Source of the DNA: RGIG8767 sp964386235
GTDB taxonomy: Bacteria > Bacillota > Clostridia > Lachnospirales > Lachnospiraceae
Length of the DNA: 46,531 nucleotides
Direction: 5' to 3'
Assembly (NCBI GenBank): GCA_964386235.1
Contig: CAYLSH010000008.1
Span: 1 to 46,531 of the forward strand
Shown here in pieces: positions 31,031 through 39,584 of the stretch. Position 1 is the first letter of the stretch. Each line of letters begins with the position of its first letter. Below the pieces are notes generated by a model. It saw only the letters and a program-made list of their open reading frames with translations, was not told the origin of the DNA and did not search any database. Position numbers and translations under genes: made by a program.

Positions 31031-32752
31031 ATGAAGATTAAAAATTTAGTAGGACAGAGATTTAAAGAAAGACCGGCGGATTGCGTGATCGAAAGTCATG
31101 CACTCATGGTGCGCGGCGGTTACATGAAATATGTAGGAAATGGTATCTTTTCAGAATTTCCCGTGTTGAACCGTATCACAAGAAAGATTGAAAACATCAT
31201 TCGTGAAGAAATGAATGCCATTGACGGACAGGAAGTATTGTTCCCGGTTGTTATGCCGGCAGAACTTTGGCAGGAATCCGGCAGATATGAAAGTATCGGA
31301 AACGAACTGGTGCGTTTTCAGGACAGAAGCAAGTCCAAGATGGTACTGGGAATGACGCATGAGGAAGCGGCAGTACAGTTAGTAAGAGAATATGGACAGT
31401 CTTATCAGCAGTATCCTTTCATGATCTACCAGATCCAGAGAAAATTCCGTGATGAGGCAAGACCAAGAGCAGGTCTGATCCGTGTGCGTGAATTTACAAT
31501 GAAGGATGCGTATTCTTTCCATACTTCGCAGGAAGATCTTGAGCAGTACTATCAGAAGTGCTATGACGCTTATAATCGTATTTTTGCAAGAGCCGGCATT
31601 CCGGAAGTTGTAACGGTGGCTTCGGACTCCGGTATGATGGGCGGAAGCATTTCACATGAATACATGTTATTAACAGAGGTGGGCGAAGATTCCATCGTAT
31701 TGTGTAACGAATGTGATTACAGAGCCAATATGGAAGCAGCAGAAAACATTGTAAAAAATGCATCCACAGGTACATTGGAAGAATTAAAATGTGTAGAAAC
31801 ACCGGACTGCAAAACCATCGAAGATGTATGTGCATTCTTAAACAGTGACGTTTTAGGTTCCTGCAAAGCTGTTGTTTACCAGAAAAATATGGACGATGCA
31901 TTTGTTGTTGCTTTTGTCAGAGGAGATTATGAAGTCAATGAGACAAAACTCCGCAATCTGGTAGGGGAAGATATCCATCCGGCAGAGATTACGGAAGATT
32001 CTCCGTTAGTAGCAGGCTATATCGGACCATATGCGATTTCAGATAAGGTAACGTATTATCTGGATGAATCTTTACGAGGCATTGACAGCCTTGTTGCAGG
32101 TGCGAATAAAGAAGGTTACCACTATGTGGGACTGAACCTGGAAAGAGATCTTGAAAAAGCAGAGTATGTGGATATTGCAAAGGTAAAAGAAGGCGGTATC
32201 TGTCCTTGCTGCGGCAAGCCTGCGCTTACGATCAAGAGAGGTATTGAAGTTGGTAACATCTTCCAGTTAGGAACAAAATATACAAAGAGCATGAACATGC
32301 AGTATGTGGACAAGGACGGAGAAAAGCATCATCCGATCATGGGATGTTACGGAATCGGTGTAGGTCGTCTGGCAGCTTCTGTATGCGAAGCCAAACGTGA
32401 TGATTATGGTCCGATCTGGCCAATCTCCATTGCCCCTTGGGAAGTACATATCTGTTGTATCCGCCCGGATGATGAGGAGGCTAAACAGATTGCAGATACT
32501 TTGTATGAACAGTTACAGAAGAATCATATTGATGTAATGTATGATGACAGAGACGGTATTCGTGCAGGAGAAATGTTTGCGGACGCAGATCTTTTAGGGG
32601 TTCCGATCCGTGTTGTAGTAAGTCCCCGTAACCTCAAAGAAGGCAAACTGGAGATTTCTACAAGGGATAAATCCGTAAAGGACATGGTGGATGTGGCAGA
32701 AGGATTTGACTATATCCTTTCCCTGAGAGAGAAATTGTTTGCTGAACTGTAG
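31031..32752 (+). CDS. proS: Prolyl-tRNA synthetase, bacterial type
   Basis: Class II aminoacyl-tRNA synthetase charging tRNA-Pro, 573 residues, the length of the bacterial form. Motif 2 is seen in FRDEARPRAGLIRVREFTMKD. The INS/YbaK-like editing domain that clears Ala-tRNA-Pro occupies about 225-385 (SCKAVVYQKNMDDAFVVAF). Motif 3 is within GCYGIGVGRLAAS near 440, and the C-terminal anticodon-binding domain follows from about 470. Cysteines in CNECDY and CPCCGKP flank the editing domain. GTGAGGAG precedes the ATG. No terminator separates it from the 40-residue peptide gene. Confidence 0.97.
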   Translation: MKIKNLVGQRFKERPADCVIESHALMVRGGYMKYVGNGIFSEFPVLNRITRKIENIIREEMNAIDGQEVLFPVVMPAELWQESGRYESIGNELVRFQDRSKSKMVLGMTHEEAAVQLVREYGQSYQQYPFMIYQIQRKFRDEARPRAGLIRVREFTMKDAYSFHTSQEDLEQYYQKCYDAYNRIFARAGIPEVVTVASDSGMMGGSISHEYMLLTEVGEDSIVLCNECDYRANMEAAENIVKNASTGTLEELKCVETPDCKTIEDVCAFLNSDVLGSCKAVVYQKNMDDAFVVAFVRGDYEVNETKLRNLVGEDIHPAEITEDSPLVAGYIGPYAISDKVTYYLDESLRGIDSLVAGANKEGYHYVGLNLERDLEKAEYVDIAKVKEGGICPCCGKPALTIKRGIEVGNIFQLGTKYTKSMNMQYVDKDGEKHHPIMGCYGIGVGRLAASVCEAKRDDYGPIWPISIAPWEVHICCIRPDDEEAKQIADTLYEQLQKNHIDVMYDDRDGIRAGEMFADADLLGVPIRVVVSPRNLKEGKLEISTRDKSVKDMVDVAEGFDYILSLREKLFAEL

Positions 32753-32805
32753 TTTTTATGCTAGTATACTGGTAGGTTATTAATCTTGTATTGAGAGGTT
32801 TTTAT

Positions 32806-32928
32806 ATGGGAACATTTTTATTATTAGCAGGTGGTCTTTTGGTTATCATAGCAGTAGTAGTTGTCGTTTCTGCCGTAACTTCTGTTATCAGTGCGGTTGC
32901 AGCCGAAGAAGACAATATCGATGATTAA
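32806..32928 (+). CDS. 40-residue single-pass membrane peptide
   Basis: A short gene from ATG 32806 to TAA 32926-32928. The product begins MGTFLLLAGGLLVIIAVVVV, giving one long hydrophobic helix of about 24 residues, and ends in an acidic tail (AAEEDNIDD). TTGAGAGG at 32791-32798 is a reasonable ribosome site, and TATACT at 32765-32770 could be a -10 of its own (the -35 is weak). The clean TM-plus-acidic-tail composition suggests a real gene; it resembles small stress- or complex-associated membrane peptides in general, but I recognise no family. A very strong hairpin follows. Confidence 0.55.
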   Translation: MGTFLLLAGGLLVIIAVVVVVSAVTSVISAVAAEEDNIDD

Positions 32929-32978
32929 GGTTCTCACTACCATAATGCATATCACATAAGAATATGCGCCTGGCGGCG

Positions 32979-33024
32979 AATACAATAAGCGGCATGATCT
33001 ACGGATCATGCCGCTTATTGTATT
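32979..33024. terminator. 21-bp perfect hairpin between convergent genes
   Basis: Exact 21-base arms (32979-32999 and 33004-33024) with a TACG loop; the arm core is AATAAGCGGCATGATC. It lies between the small membrane peptide (+) and adenosylhomocysteinase (-). T-tracts are poor on both sides, so its strength comes from the stem. Confidence 0.7.
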
Positions 33025-33055
33025 TCGTTATATTACTGCTTTTCCATCCACAATC

Positions 33056-34300
33056 CTATAAGGAAGCATTCAGGTAAGCAACCTGTTCTTCTGTCAGAAC
33101 ATCAATCTCTTTTCCCATGAAAGCAAGTTTTCTGGCTGCCACATCCTGGTCTACTTCTTTAGGAACATCGAGCAGTTTCTCCGTGAGATGTTCCTGATTT
33201 TCTACCAGATATTTTGCAGATAATGCCTGAATGGCAAAACTCATATCCATGATCTCCGCAGGATGTCCGTCCCCTGCGGCAAGATTAACCAGTCTGCCTT
33301 CGGCGATTACACATAACCACTGGCCGGTAGGAAGTTTATAGCCTATGATATTATTTCTCATTTCCTTTGTTTCCACTGCGATCTTACGAAGTCCCGCCAT
33401 ATCGATCTCACAGTCAAAATGTCCTGCATTACAGAGGATCGCACCATCTTTCATAACCGCAAAATCTTCGGCATCGATTACTTTATCGCATCCTGTAACC
33501 GTTACAAAGAAATCCCCCAGTTTGGCCGCTTCATTCATCGGCATTACTTCAAAACCGTCCATGATCGCTTCGATTGCACGAACAGGATTGACTTCGGTTA
33601 CGATTACTTTTGCACCGAGTCCTTTTGCTCTCATGGCAACACCCTTGCCGCACCATCCATAACCGGCAACTACGACGTTTTTACCGGCAACGATCAGGTT
33701 CGTTGTACGGTTGATGCCATCCCATACGGACTGTCCCGTGCCATAGCGGTTATCAAATAAATGTTTACAATCCGCGTTGTTAACACGTACCATCGGGAAT
33801 TTCAATTCTCCCTTTTTGTTCATGGCCTCCAGACGAATGATGCCGGTGGTGGTTTCTTCGCATCCGCCAATCACATTGGGGATCAGATCCACAAATTCCG
33901 TATGCATCATATGAACCAGATCGCCACCATCATCAATAATGATGTTTGGTCCAATCTCTAAAACCTTACGGATATGGGATTCGTATTCTTCCGGTGTTGC
34001 GTTGTACCATGCAAATACATTCAATCCTGCTTTTACCAGTGCTGCTGCCACATCATCCTGTGTAGAAAGGGGGTTAGAACCGGTTACATACATCTCGGCG
34101 CCACCTGCCTTTAATACCTTGCACAGATAGGCGGTTTTTGCCTCTAAGTGTACGGATAAGGCTACTTTTTTGCCTGCAAAGGGTTTTGTTCTGGAAAACT
34201 CTTCTTCTAACATACGAAGCAGATCGCAATTGCGCTTTACCCATTCAATTTTTCTTTCGCCGGATTCGGCAAGATTGATATCTCTGATAATACTTTCCAT
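33056..34300 (-). CDS. ahcY: Adenosylhomocysteinase (SAH/SIH hydrolase), short form
   Basis: Cytosolic NAD-dependent hydrolase splitting S-adenosylhomocysteine to homocysteine and adenosine. At 414 residues it is the short form seen in Thermotoga and archaea, lacking the roughly 40-residue insert of typical bacterial enzymes; some short forms prefer S-inosylhomocysteine. The NAD loop VVAGYGWCGKGVAMRAKGLG, the substrate segment YNATPEEYESHI and the NAGHFDCEID motif are present. GTTGGAGG precedes the ATG at 34300; an upstream in-frame extension has no site. Many gut Clostridia rely on Pfs/LuxS instead, so this enzyme is informative about methyl-cycle chemistry. The leader of about 75 bases contains a hairpin. 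Confidence 0.92.
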   Translation of the reverse strand: MESIIRDINLAESGERKIEWVKRNCDLLRMLEEEFSRTKPFAGKKVALSVHLEAKTAYLCKVLKAGGAEMYVTGSNPLSTQDDVAAALVKAGLNVFAWYNATPEEYESHIRKVLEIGPNIIIDDGGDLVHMMHTEFVDLIPNVIGGCEETTTGIIRLEAMNKKGELKFPMVRVNNADCKHLFDNRYGTGQSVWDGINRTTNLIVAGKNVVVAGYGWCGKGVAMRAKGLGAKVIVTEVNPVRAIEAIMDGFEVMPMNEAAKLGDFFVTVTGCDKVIDAEDFAVMKDGAILCNAGHFDCEIDMAGLRKIAVETKEMRNNIIGYKLPTGQWLCVIAEGRLVNLAAGDGHPAEIMDMSFAIQALSAKYLVENQEHLTEKLLDVPKEVDQDVAARKLAFMGKEIDVLTEEQVAYLNASL

Positions 34301-34382
34301 GTTTTTTCCTCCAACTGAATTTTCCAGCCGAATTTTTATTAATGTGATGGTCGTCTGTCCTATCATCACAATGTACAACAAT

Positions 34383-34411
34383 AGGATAACGTAAGATACA
34401 GGGATTGTCTA
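34383..34411 (-). promoter_or_regulatory. Sigma-A promoter for adenosylhomocysteinase
   Basis: Minus strand: TAGACA (34406-34411), 17-base spacer, TATCCT (34383-34388). The leader then carries TGTGATG/CATCACA arms around a 14-base loop (34340-34370 region). Confidence 0.6.
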
Positions 34412-34448
34412 ATGTTTTTTTGCTTTGGGGATAAAAGACAGCCAATGA

Positions 34449-34477
34449 TTGACCGTGACGTAAAATAAAAATATAAT
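34449..34477 (+). promoter_or_regulatory. Near-consensus sigma-A promoter for ptsI
   Basis: TTGACC (34449-34454), 17-base spacer, TATAAT (34472-34477). This is among the best promoters in the window, consistent with a constitutive housekeeping role. Confidence 0.85.
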
Positions 34478-34534
34478 GTACATGACGGAACAAAAGAAGA
34501 GATCATGCGGTTCGTTTAAGAAGGAGGAAAGACC

Positions 34535-36169
34535 ATGGTAGTAACCGGCAGAAGTGCGTTTGGCGGAATTGCAATCGGAAGGATTGCACTCTATAAAAAA
34601 GAAGAGGTATTGGTAAAGCGTCAAAAGGTAGACGATCCTCAAAAAGAAATAGATCGCTTCATGCAGGCAAAGGAAACGGCAAAAGAACAACTCACTGCCA
34701 TATATGAGCAGTCTGTTTTGGAAGTGGGAAAAATGAATGCAATGGTCTTTGAAGCGCATCAGGTTATGCTGGATGATCAGGATTATATAGAGTCCGTTAC
34801 CAATATCATTAACACACAGTCTGTAAATGCGGAATTTGCAGTGGCAACAACAAGTGATAATTTTGCACAGATGTTTGACTCCATGGAAGATGCTTATATG
34901 AGAGGCAGAGCGGCGGATGTCCGTGATGTTTCCAATCGTGTTATCGAAATAATGCAGGGAATGAACACAAATGGAATAAGAGGGGAGGAACCTGTGATTT
35001 TATTTGCAGAGGATCTTACTCCGAGCGAGACGGTACAATTGGACAAATCCCGGATATTGGCATTTGTTACACGAAAAGGATCCATTCATTCCCATACCGC
35101 CATTTTGGCCAGAACAATGAATATACCGGCAGTGGTAAATGTTGGATTTGATGAGGAAATAGAAGATGGACAATATGGGATTGTGGATGGATATGAGGGA
35201 AAAATATATCTGAATCCCGACGAAGAGTTACTCAAAACATATACGGAAAAAAAGATGGAGGATGCCAGGCAAAAGGAACTTCTCCGAAAATTAAAAGGAA
35301 AAAAAGATATTACTCCGGATGGAAGGGAAATATCTTTATATGCCAATATAGGAAGTGTGGCGGATGTTGCGGATGCTTTAGCCAATGATGCGACGGGGAT
35401 AGGCTTATTCAGAAGCGAATTTCTGTATTTACAGTCAGAGGATTATCCTTCGGAAGAGGCACAGTTCATGGTTTACCGCACGGTTGCGGAAAATATGGCA
35501 GGGAAAAAAGTAGTCATCCGGACACTTGATATAGGAGCGGATAAAAAGATCGGGTATTTTAATTTGCGAAAAGAAGAAAACCCGGCACTCGGATATCGTG
35601 GCATTCGGATTTGTCTGGACAGAAAAGATATGTTCCGTACACAATTACGCGCTATTTACCGGGCAGGTTATTATGGAAATATTGCCATAATGTTTCCCAT
35701 GATAATCTCGGTAGAGGAAGTGAGAAAGATCAAAGAATTAACCGAAGAGGTTAAAAAGGAATTATCGGAAGAAGGCATTTCGTACAGGGATTGTGAGCTG
35801 GGTATAATGATTGAAACACCGGCAGCGGTTATGATCAGTGATCTATTAGCAAAGGAAGTGGATTTCTTTTCCATAGGAACCAATGATTTGGCACAGTATA
35901 CACTTGCGATCGACCGTCAGAATCCCGAATTGGATTCCTTATATGAGCCGCATCATCCGGCTATTTTGCGCATGATTAAAATGGTGGTTGAGAATGCACA
36001 TAAAGAAAATTGCCGGGTAGGTATTTGCGGAGAACTGGGAGCGGATCCGGAACTGACGGAGACCTTTCTGGCAATGGGAGTGGACGAGTTATCCGTATCC
36101 CCCTCCATGGTCTTAAAAGTTCGGGAAAGGATCAGGGAGGCCAATCTAAAGACAGAACAAAACGAATAA
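34535..36169 (+). CDS. ptsI: Phosphoenolpyruvate-protein phosphotransferase (PTS enzyme I)
   Basis: Cytosolic first enzyme of the sugar phosphotransferase system; it takes phosphate from PEP and passes it to HPr. The N-terminal HPr-binding helical domain is followed by the swivelling domain with the phospho-His motif GSIHSHTAILAR (active His about 187). The PEP-binding barrel follows, with GIGLFRSEFLY near 288, RTLDIGADKK near 329 and the Cys in GICGELGADP near 500. The length of 544 is slightly below the usual 570. GAAGGAGG precedes the ATG. HPr (ptsH) is not adjacent, as is common in Clostridia. A bidirectional hairpin follows. Confidence 0.97.
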   Translation: MVVTGRSAFGGIAIGRIALYKKEEVLVKRQKVDDPQKEIDRFMQAKETAKEQLTAIYEQSVLEVGKMNAMVFEAHQVMLDDQDYIESVTNIINTQSVNAEFAVATTSDNFAQMFDSMEDAYMRGRAADVRDVSNRVIEIMQGMNTNGIRGEEPVILFAEDLTPSETVQLDKSRILAFVTRKGSIHSHTAILARTMNIPAVVNVGFDEEIEDGQYGIVDGYEGKIYLNPDEELLKTYTEKKMEDARQKELLRKLKGKKDITPDGREISLYANIGSVADVADALANDATGIGLFRSEFLYLQSEDYPSEEAQFMVYRTVAENMAGKKVVIRTLDIGADKKIGYFNLRKEENPALGYRGIRICLDRKDMFRTQLRAIYRAGYYGNIAIMFPMIISVEEVRKIKELTEEVKKELSEEGISYRDCELGIMIETPAAVMISDLLAKEVDFFSIGTNDLAQYTLAIDRQNPELDSLYEPHHPAILRMIKMVVENAHKENCRVGICGELGADPELTETFLAMGVDELSVSPSMVLKVRERIREANLKTEQNE

Positions 36170-36173
36170 AAAC

Positions 36174-36202
36174 AAAGACCGTCGCGCAATGTGACGGTCT
36201 TT
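36174..36202. terminator. Terminator between ptsI and the convergent membrane-protein gene
   Basis: AAAGACCGTC (36174-36183) and GACGGTCTTT (36193-36202) form a 10-bp stem with a nine-base loop; A and T runs at the ends allow use from both sides. Confidence 0.8.
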
Positions 36203-36207
36203 CTCAA

Positions 36208-37194
36208 CTATTCCTTTGTAAGGGCGGCGATACGCCAGCCATATTCATATTCCCGAAGATGTACACAATAATAATCCCGGTATTGATCCGTTTGTTTGTG
36301 GGCAGTTACATCAAGATCTACGGAAATATGTACTTCTTTCCAATCCATATCATATTCATCTATATATTCTTCTGAACTTAGAATCCTGTATTCCCATTTG
36401 TAGGAGTCAATCTTTTTGGAATCCTTCCGATCCTGCAGGGATTCTCCCTTTTCAATAAGAAATGTCTGATTTTCCTTTGTGGCATCCACAAAAGTATCCC
36501 TGTTTGCTTCTGATAATTTTGCCAGATAATAGCAACTGCTGTCCACATACGAAGAAGCTTTTTCCTCGCTGCAATCCGTAAGCAGCGCCTGCATATAGCC
36601 GTTAAATACCTTTTCCCAGGTGTTATCTTCATAAGTCACATCCTTGTTGCCCGCAACCGTACCACTGAAAATAGAATCCGTTGAATTGGCACGTGCAAGG
36701 AAACCATCTTCATTATGCCAGTAGACATTGTAATTGGATGGGTTGTAATAAAGAAGATCGGGGTAGGCACCGCCAAAGTCATCTAACACCTGAAAGGTAT
36801 AGTAGTCCGTACCGTCGTAGTCCTTTGTCTCGTAAAAACGAAGATTGTCCGGGTGTAACTGCATTTTGTGAAGGACGGTATTGTATGCCGTGTTGATTGC
36901 CTTTTTTTCTTCGTCTGATAAAGTCTGCGCGAGATAACTATCCTCGTAAACGACAGTACTGTCTTCTTCGGCAGGGGATTCTTCTATGAAGGGATCGTTT
37001 TCGGAAATGGTGATGATTTCCGGCGCTTCACTTTCTGTAGAAGAAGCCTGCGTGGAAAGAAATTGGACGATCTGATCATCCACGTTCGTTTTATCGGCAA
37101 TCTTAGGATATAAAAAAATAGCGATCGTACATAAAATCAGTAGAAAAATCAGTATGAATGCTATTTTTTGAATGAATCTTCCGATCTTTTTCAC
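36208..37194 (-). CDS. Membrane-anchored extracellular protein of unknown function
   Basis: 328 residues from GTG 37194 (GGAG is well placed upstream; a TTG at 37215 has no site). A basic start VKKIGRFIQK leads into one hydrophobic helix (about 9-30). A Ser/Glu-rich linker (about 45-85) follows, then an extracellular domain of about 240 residues rich in Tyr and Asp (for example YYTFQVLDDFGGAYPDLLYYNP). No catalytic motif or known domain is recognised. It is transcribed away from the ECF sigma factor gene, with a 194-base divergent region between them, so it could belong to the same envelope-stress regulon, but that is inference from position. Confidence 0.7.
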   Translation of the reverse strand: MKKIGRFIQKIAFILIFLLILCTIAIFLYPKIADKTNVDDQIVQFLSTQASSTESEAPEIITISENDPFIEESPAEEDSTVVYEDSYLAQTLSDEEKKAINTAYNTVLHKMQLHPDNLRFYETKDYDGTDYYTFQVLDDFGGAYPDLLYYNPSNYNVYWHNEDGFLARANSTDSIFSGTVAGNKDVTYEDNTWEKVFNGYMQALLTDCSEEKASSYVDSSCYYLAKLSEANRDTFVDATKENQTFLIEKGESLQDRKDSKKIDSYKWEYRILSSEEYIDEYDMDWKEVHISVDLDVTAHKQTDQYRDYYCVHLREYEYGWRIAALTKE

Positions 37195-37327
37195 AATCGT
37201 ATTCTCCAATCTCAAAGGGTGTAATTTGTTTTTTCTTATAATTAAGATATCTATACTTTACCATTTTCCGTGAAAATTGTAAATTCTCTCCATTCTGATT
37301 ATACTAAAAAGAAAAAAATTATTTTTA

Positions 37328-37354
37328 TGAAACTTTTTGATTCGTCGTTACGTC
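37328..37354 (+). promoter_or_regulatory. ECF-type promoter for the sigma/anti-sigma operon
   Basis: TGAAAC (37328-37333), 17-base spacer and CGTC (37351-37354). The TGAAAC...CGT pattern is the one used by Bacillus ECF factors such as SigW, SigM and SigV and implies autoregulation by the downstream sigma factor. Confidence 0.7.
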
Positions 37355-37388
37355 TAATAAACAGAAGCAAATACAGGAGGTGAAAAAA

Positions 37389-37895
37389 TTGATAGGCCTT
37401 AGTAACAGGAAGAAAAGAGAGATTGTGGAACAGATGCTGCTAAGCAGATACAATCAATATTACCGCCTTGCATACAGTTATGTTCATAATGAGGCGGATG
37501 CGGGAGATATCGTACAAAATGGTGCTTATAAAGCGATTCTTAATTGTGAGAAACTGCAGAATGAGGTTTATGCAGCAACATGGGTATACAGGATCATGCT
37601 CAATGAGATCTTTACAAAATATCGGGAAAAAGAACTGATTCCCATAGAAGAAATTCCATGTGAGAAAGGCAAGGAAGATAAATACGAGGATCTGGATCTG
37701 AGAAGAGCCATTGAATCTTTGGAAAAAGAAGATCGGACCGTGGTTGTACTAAGGTATTTTGAAGATCTGAAACTGGAGGAAATTGCACAGATTCTGGATG
37801 AGAATCTAAGCACGGTAAAGAGCAGACTATACCGCAGCATGAAGAAATTAAGGTTACAATTGGAACCCTATGACGAGAGTTTGCATGAAAAATAG
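37389..37895 (+). CDS. sigV: ECF sigma factor, SigV-like
   Basis: 168-residue sigma-70-family factor lacking regions 1 and 3. Region 2 spans about 20-85 (YYRLAYSYVHNEADAGDIVQ), and region 4 spans about 110-160 (RYFEDLKLEEIAQILDEN, then LSTVKSRLYRSMKKL, the helix-turn-helix). TTG 37389 is chosen as start because AGGAGG (37375-37380) has eight bases of spacing to it; a GTG at 37380 overlaps that site. The promoter ahead looks ECF-dependent. The RsiV-like gene follows 13 bases after the stop codon, which is why I use the SigV name; in Bacillus SigV responds to lysozyme. Confidence 0.85.
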   Translation: MIGLSNRKKREIVEQMLLSRYNQYYRLAYSYVHNEADAGDIVQNGAYKAILNCEKLQNEVYAATWVYRIMLNEIFTKYREKELIPIEEIPCEKGKEDKYEDLDLRRAIESLEKEDRTVVVLRYFEDLKLEEIAQILDENLSTVKSRLYRSMKKLRLQLEPYDESLHEK

Positions 37896-37908
37896 AGAGG
37901 AGATCATT

Positions 37909-38853
37909 ATGGATAAAAGAATGGAAAAGATCAGAGAGGAATACAGGGAGCAGGAAATGTCCCGCCAACAGGTAGAGGAGATGAAAAAACAGATGCATAA
38001 AGCAAAAACAGAACAGGAAAAACGGCATAAGGTTGTGATGTGGAGAAGATGTGCGGCCGTGGCAGCAGGTCTGGCACTTGCCTTTATTATTGTACCAAAT
38101 ACATCTGCTAATGCTGCCTATGCAATGAGCCGTATTCCGGTATTGGGAGATCTGGTAAAGGTGGTAACCTTTAGAGATTACCATTATGAAGATGAGAGAA
38201 ATATGGCGGATGTGGACGTGCCGGAACTTGTGATGGAAGAGATAAAGGATGATAGTGTCAATAAAGCTGTGGCAGGGGAAGCCTTGATTGAAGAAGAGTC
38301 CGAAGCGCAGAAAGAAGAAACCCTTCAGAAATCCATGGATGAGATCAATGAAGAAATTCAGGCGATCACGGAACCGTTCATCGAGACCTTTAAGGAAAGC
38401 TTATCGTATGAAGACGGATACCAGAATATCACTGTAAAAAGTGAAGTAATCAACACTACCCGGGATTATTTTACTTTAAAACTCATCTGCTATATGGCAA
38501 GCGGAAGCGGTGCGGAGTGGAATTATTACTACACGATCGATCTGGCGACGGGAGAACGCCTGTTGTTAAAGGATATTTTTGAAGAGGGCGCAGATTATGT
38601 GACACCGATCAGTGAAAATATCAAGGAACAGATGAAACAACAGATGGAAGAAGACGATATGAACATGTACTGGCTGGATCAGGAAGTGGAAGAGTGGAAC
38701 TTCAAGGCAATCAGTGAAGATCAGACTTTCTACATCAATGAAAATGGTAATCTTGTAATCAGTTTCAATGAAGGTGATGTTGCACCCATGTATATGGGAG
38801 TTGTGGAGTTTGAGATTCCCAATGATCTGATCGCAGACATCCGGGTTCGATAG
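37909..38853 (+). CDS. rsiV: RsiV-like transmembrane anti-sigma factor (DUF3298)
   Basis: 314 residues. Cytoplasmic residues 1-43 are highly charged and helical (sigma-binding part), with one membrane helix at about 44-63 ending in TSANAAYAMS. That ending is an AxA-type site comparable to the signal-peptidase cut that triggers RsiV destruction in Bacillus. The extracellular part has a DUF4179-like segment (SRIPVLGDLVKVVTFRDY), a charged linker, and a DUF3298 domain at about 190-310 (YTIDLATGERLLLKDIF, then FYINENGNLVISF). In Bacillus this domain binds lysozyme directly. GAGAGGAG sets the ATG at 37909. No terminator follows before the lipoprotein gene. Confidence 0.85.
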   Translation: MDKRMEKIREEYREQEMSRQQVEEMKKQMHKAKTEQEKRHKVVMWRRCAAVAAGLALAFIIVPNTSANAAYAMSRIPVLGDLVKVVTFRDYHYEDERNMADVDVPELVMEEIKDDSVNKAVAGEALIEEESEAQKEETLQKSMDEINEEIQAITEPFIETFKESLSYEDGYQNITVKSEVINTTRDYFTLKLICYMASGSGAEWNYYYTIDLATGERLLLKDIFEEGADYVTPISENIKEQMKQQMEEDDMNMYWLDQEVEEWNFKAISEDQTFYINENGNLVISFNEGDVAPMYMGVVEFEIPNDLIADIRVR

Positions 38854-38890
38854 GTATTTATTAAGTTTATATGAATAAAAATAACATCGG

Positions 38891-38919
38891 TTGAATTAAG
38901 GTATGGATCCGGGTATAAT
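38891..38919 (+). promoter_or_regulatory. Sigma-A promoter for the lipoprotein-MBOAT-DHHW genes
   Basis: TTGAAT (38891-38896), 17-base spacer, TATAAT (38914-38919). It gives the acyltransferase genes basal expression apart from read-through from rsiV. Confidence 0.8.
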
Positions 38920-38952
38920 GGAGACACTTTAATAAAAAGAAAGAGGATGATT

Positions 38953-39552
38953 ATGAAAAAGAAATGCCTGATGCTTATGTGCGTTATTTCCGTAATAACC
39001 CTGGCGGCCTGTGGAAAAACCGAAAAAGACACAGAAAGTAATCCGCCTGTAGAAAATGCACAGGAAGAGAAAGTGGATGTGGCAGATTGCACGGAATTGC
39101 TTGCCAAGGTATGGGAAAGTTATGATGAGGATCAGAAATTTGCCATAAGCGGCGGTGATTATGATAATATGGTAGAGAATAGTGCAGGTGCAGTGAATGT
39201 TGACAATGCAGAGAACCTGGATGTTCTGCTTGGGATGCCGGCAGATGGTGCAGCCATGGTGGATGAAGGTGCTTCCATCATTCACATGATGAACGCCAAT
39301 ACTTTTACCGCAGCCGCTTACCATTTGAAAGATTCTGCATCGCAGCAGCCGATAGCGGATCTGTTAAAAGACAACATCATGAACAGACAATGGATGTGCG
39401 GTTTTCCGGACACGCTGCTGATTGCTTCTGTAGGGGATGATTATATTATCTCTGCATACGGAGAAGCCGGCAATATGGAAGTATTTAAAGAAAAAGTACT
39501 GGCACAGTATGAAGCTGCCAAAGTGATCTATGAGGAAAGTTTGTTAGAATAA
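38953..39552 (+). CDS. Lipoprotein, DUF4358-like
   Basis: 199 residues. A lipoprotein signal peptide ends in the lipobox LAAC with the lipidated residue at about Cys20, followed by a charged linker and an extracellular domain of about 150 residues (around 45-195). The domain layout (a DEGASIIHMMNAN strand-turn, then a long helix and a C-terminal AQYEAAKVIYEES helix) resembles DUF4358 proteins that accompany MBOAT acyltransferase genes in Lachnospiraceae; I hold that family call loosely. AAGAGGA precedes the ATG at 38953; ATG 38947 overlaps the site. The MBOAT gene follows after 32 bases. Confidence 0.7.
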   Translation: MKKKCLMLMCVISVITLAACGKTEKDTESNPPVENAQEEKVDVADCTELLAKVWESYDEDQKFAISGGDYDNMVENSAGAVNVDNAENLDVLLGMPADGAAMVDEGASIIHMMNANTFTAAAYHLKDSASQQPIADLLKDNIMNRQWMCGFPDTLLIASVGDDYIISAYGEAGNMEVFKEKVLAQYEAAKVIYEESLLE

Positions 39553-39584
39553 AAGAAATACAAAGCAAAATATAGGAGGATGCA

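Noticed and set aside
34301..34382. Known SAH or SAM riboswitch before adenosylhomocysteinase
   Set aside because: Only a simple stem is visible and the conserved core sequences are not; kept as an unexplained leader hairpin instead.
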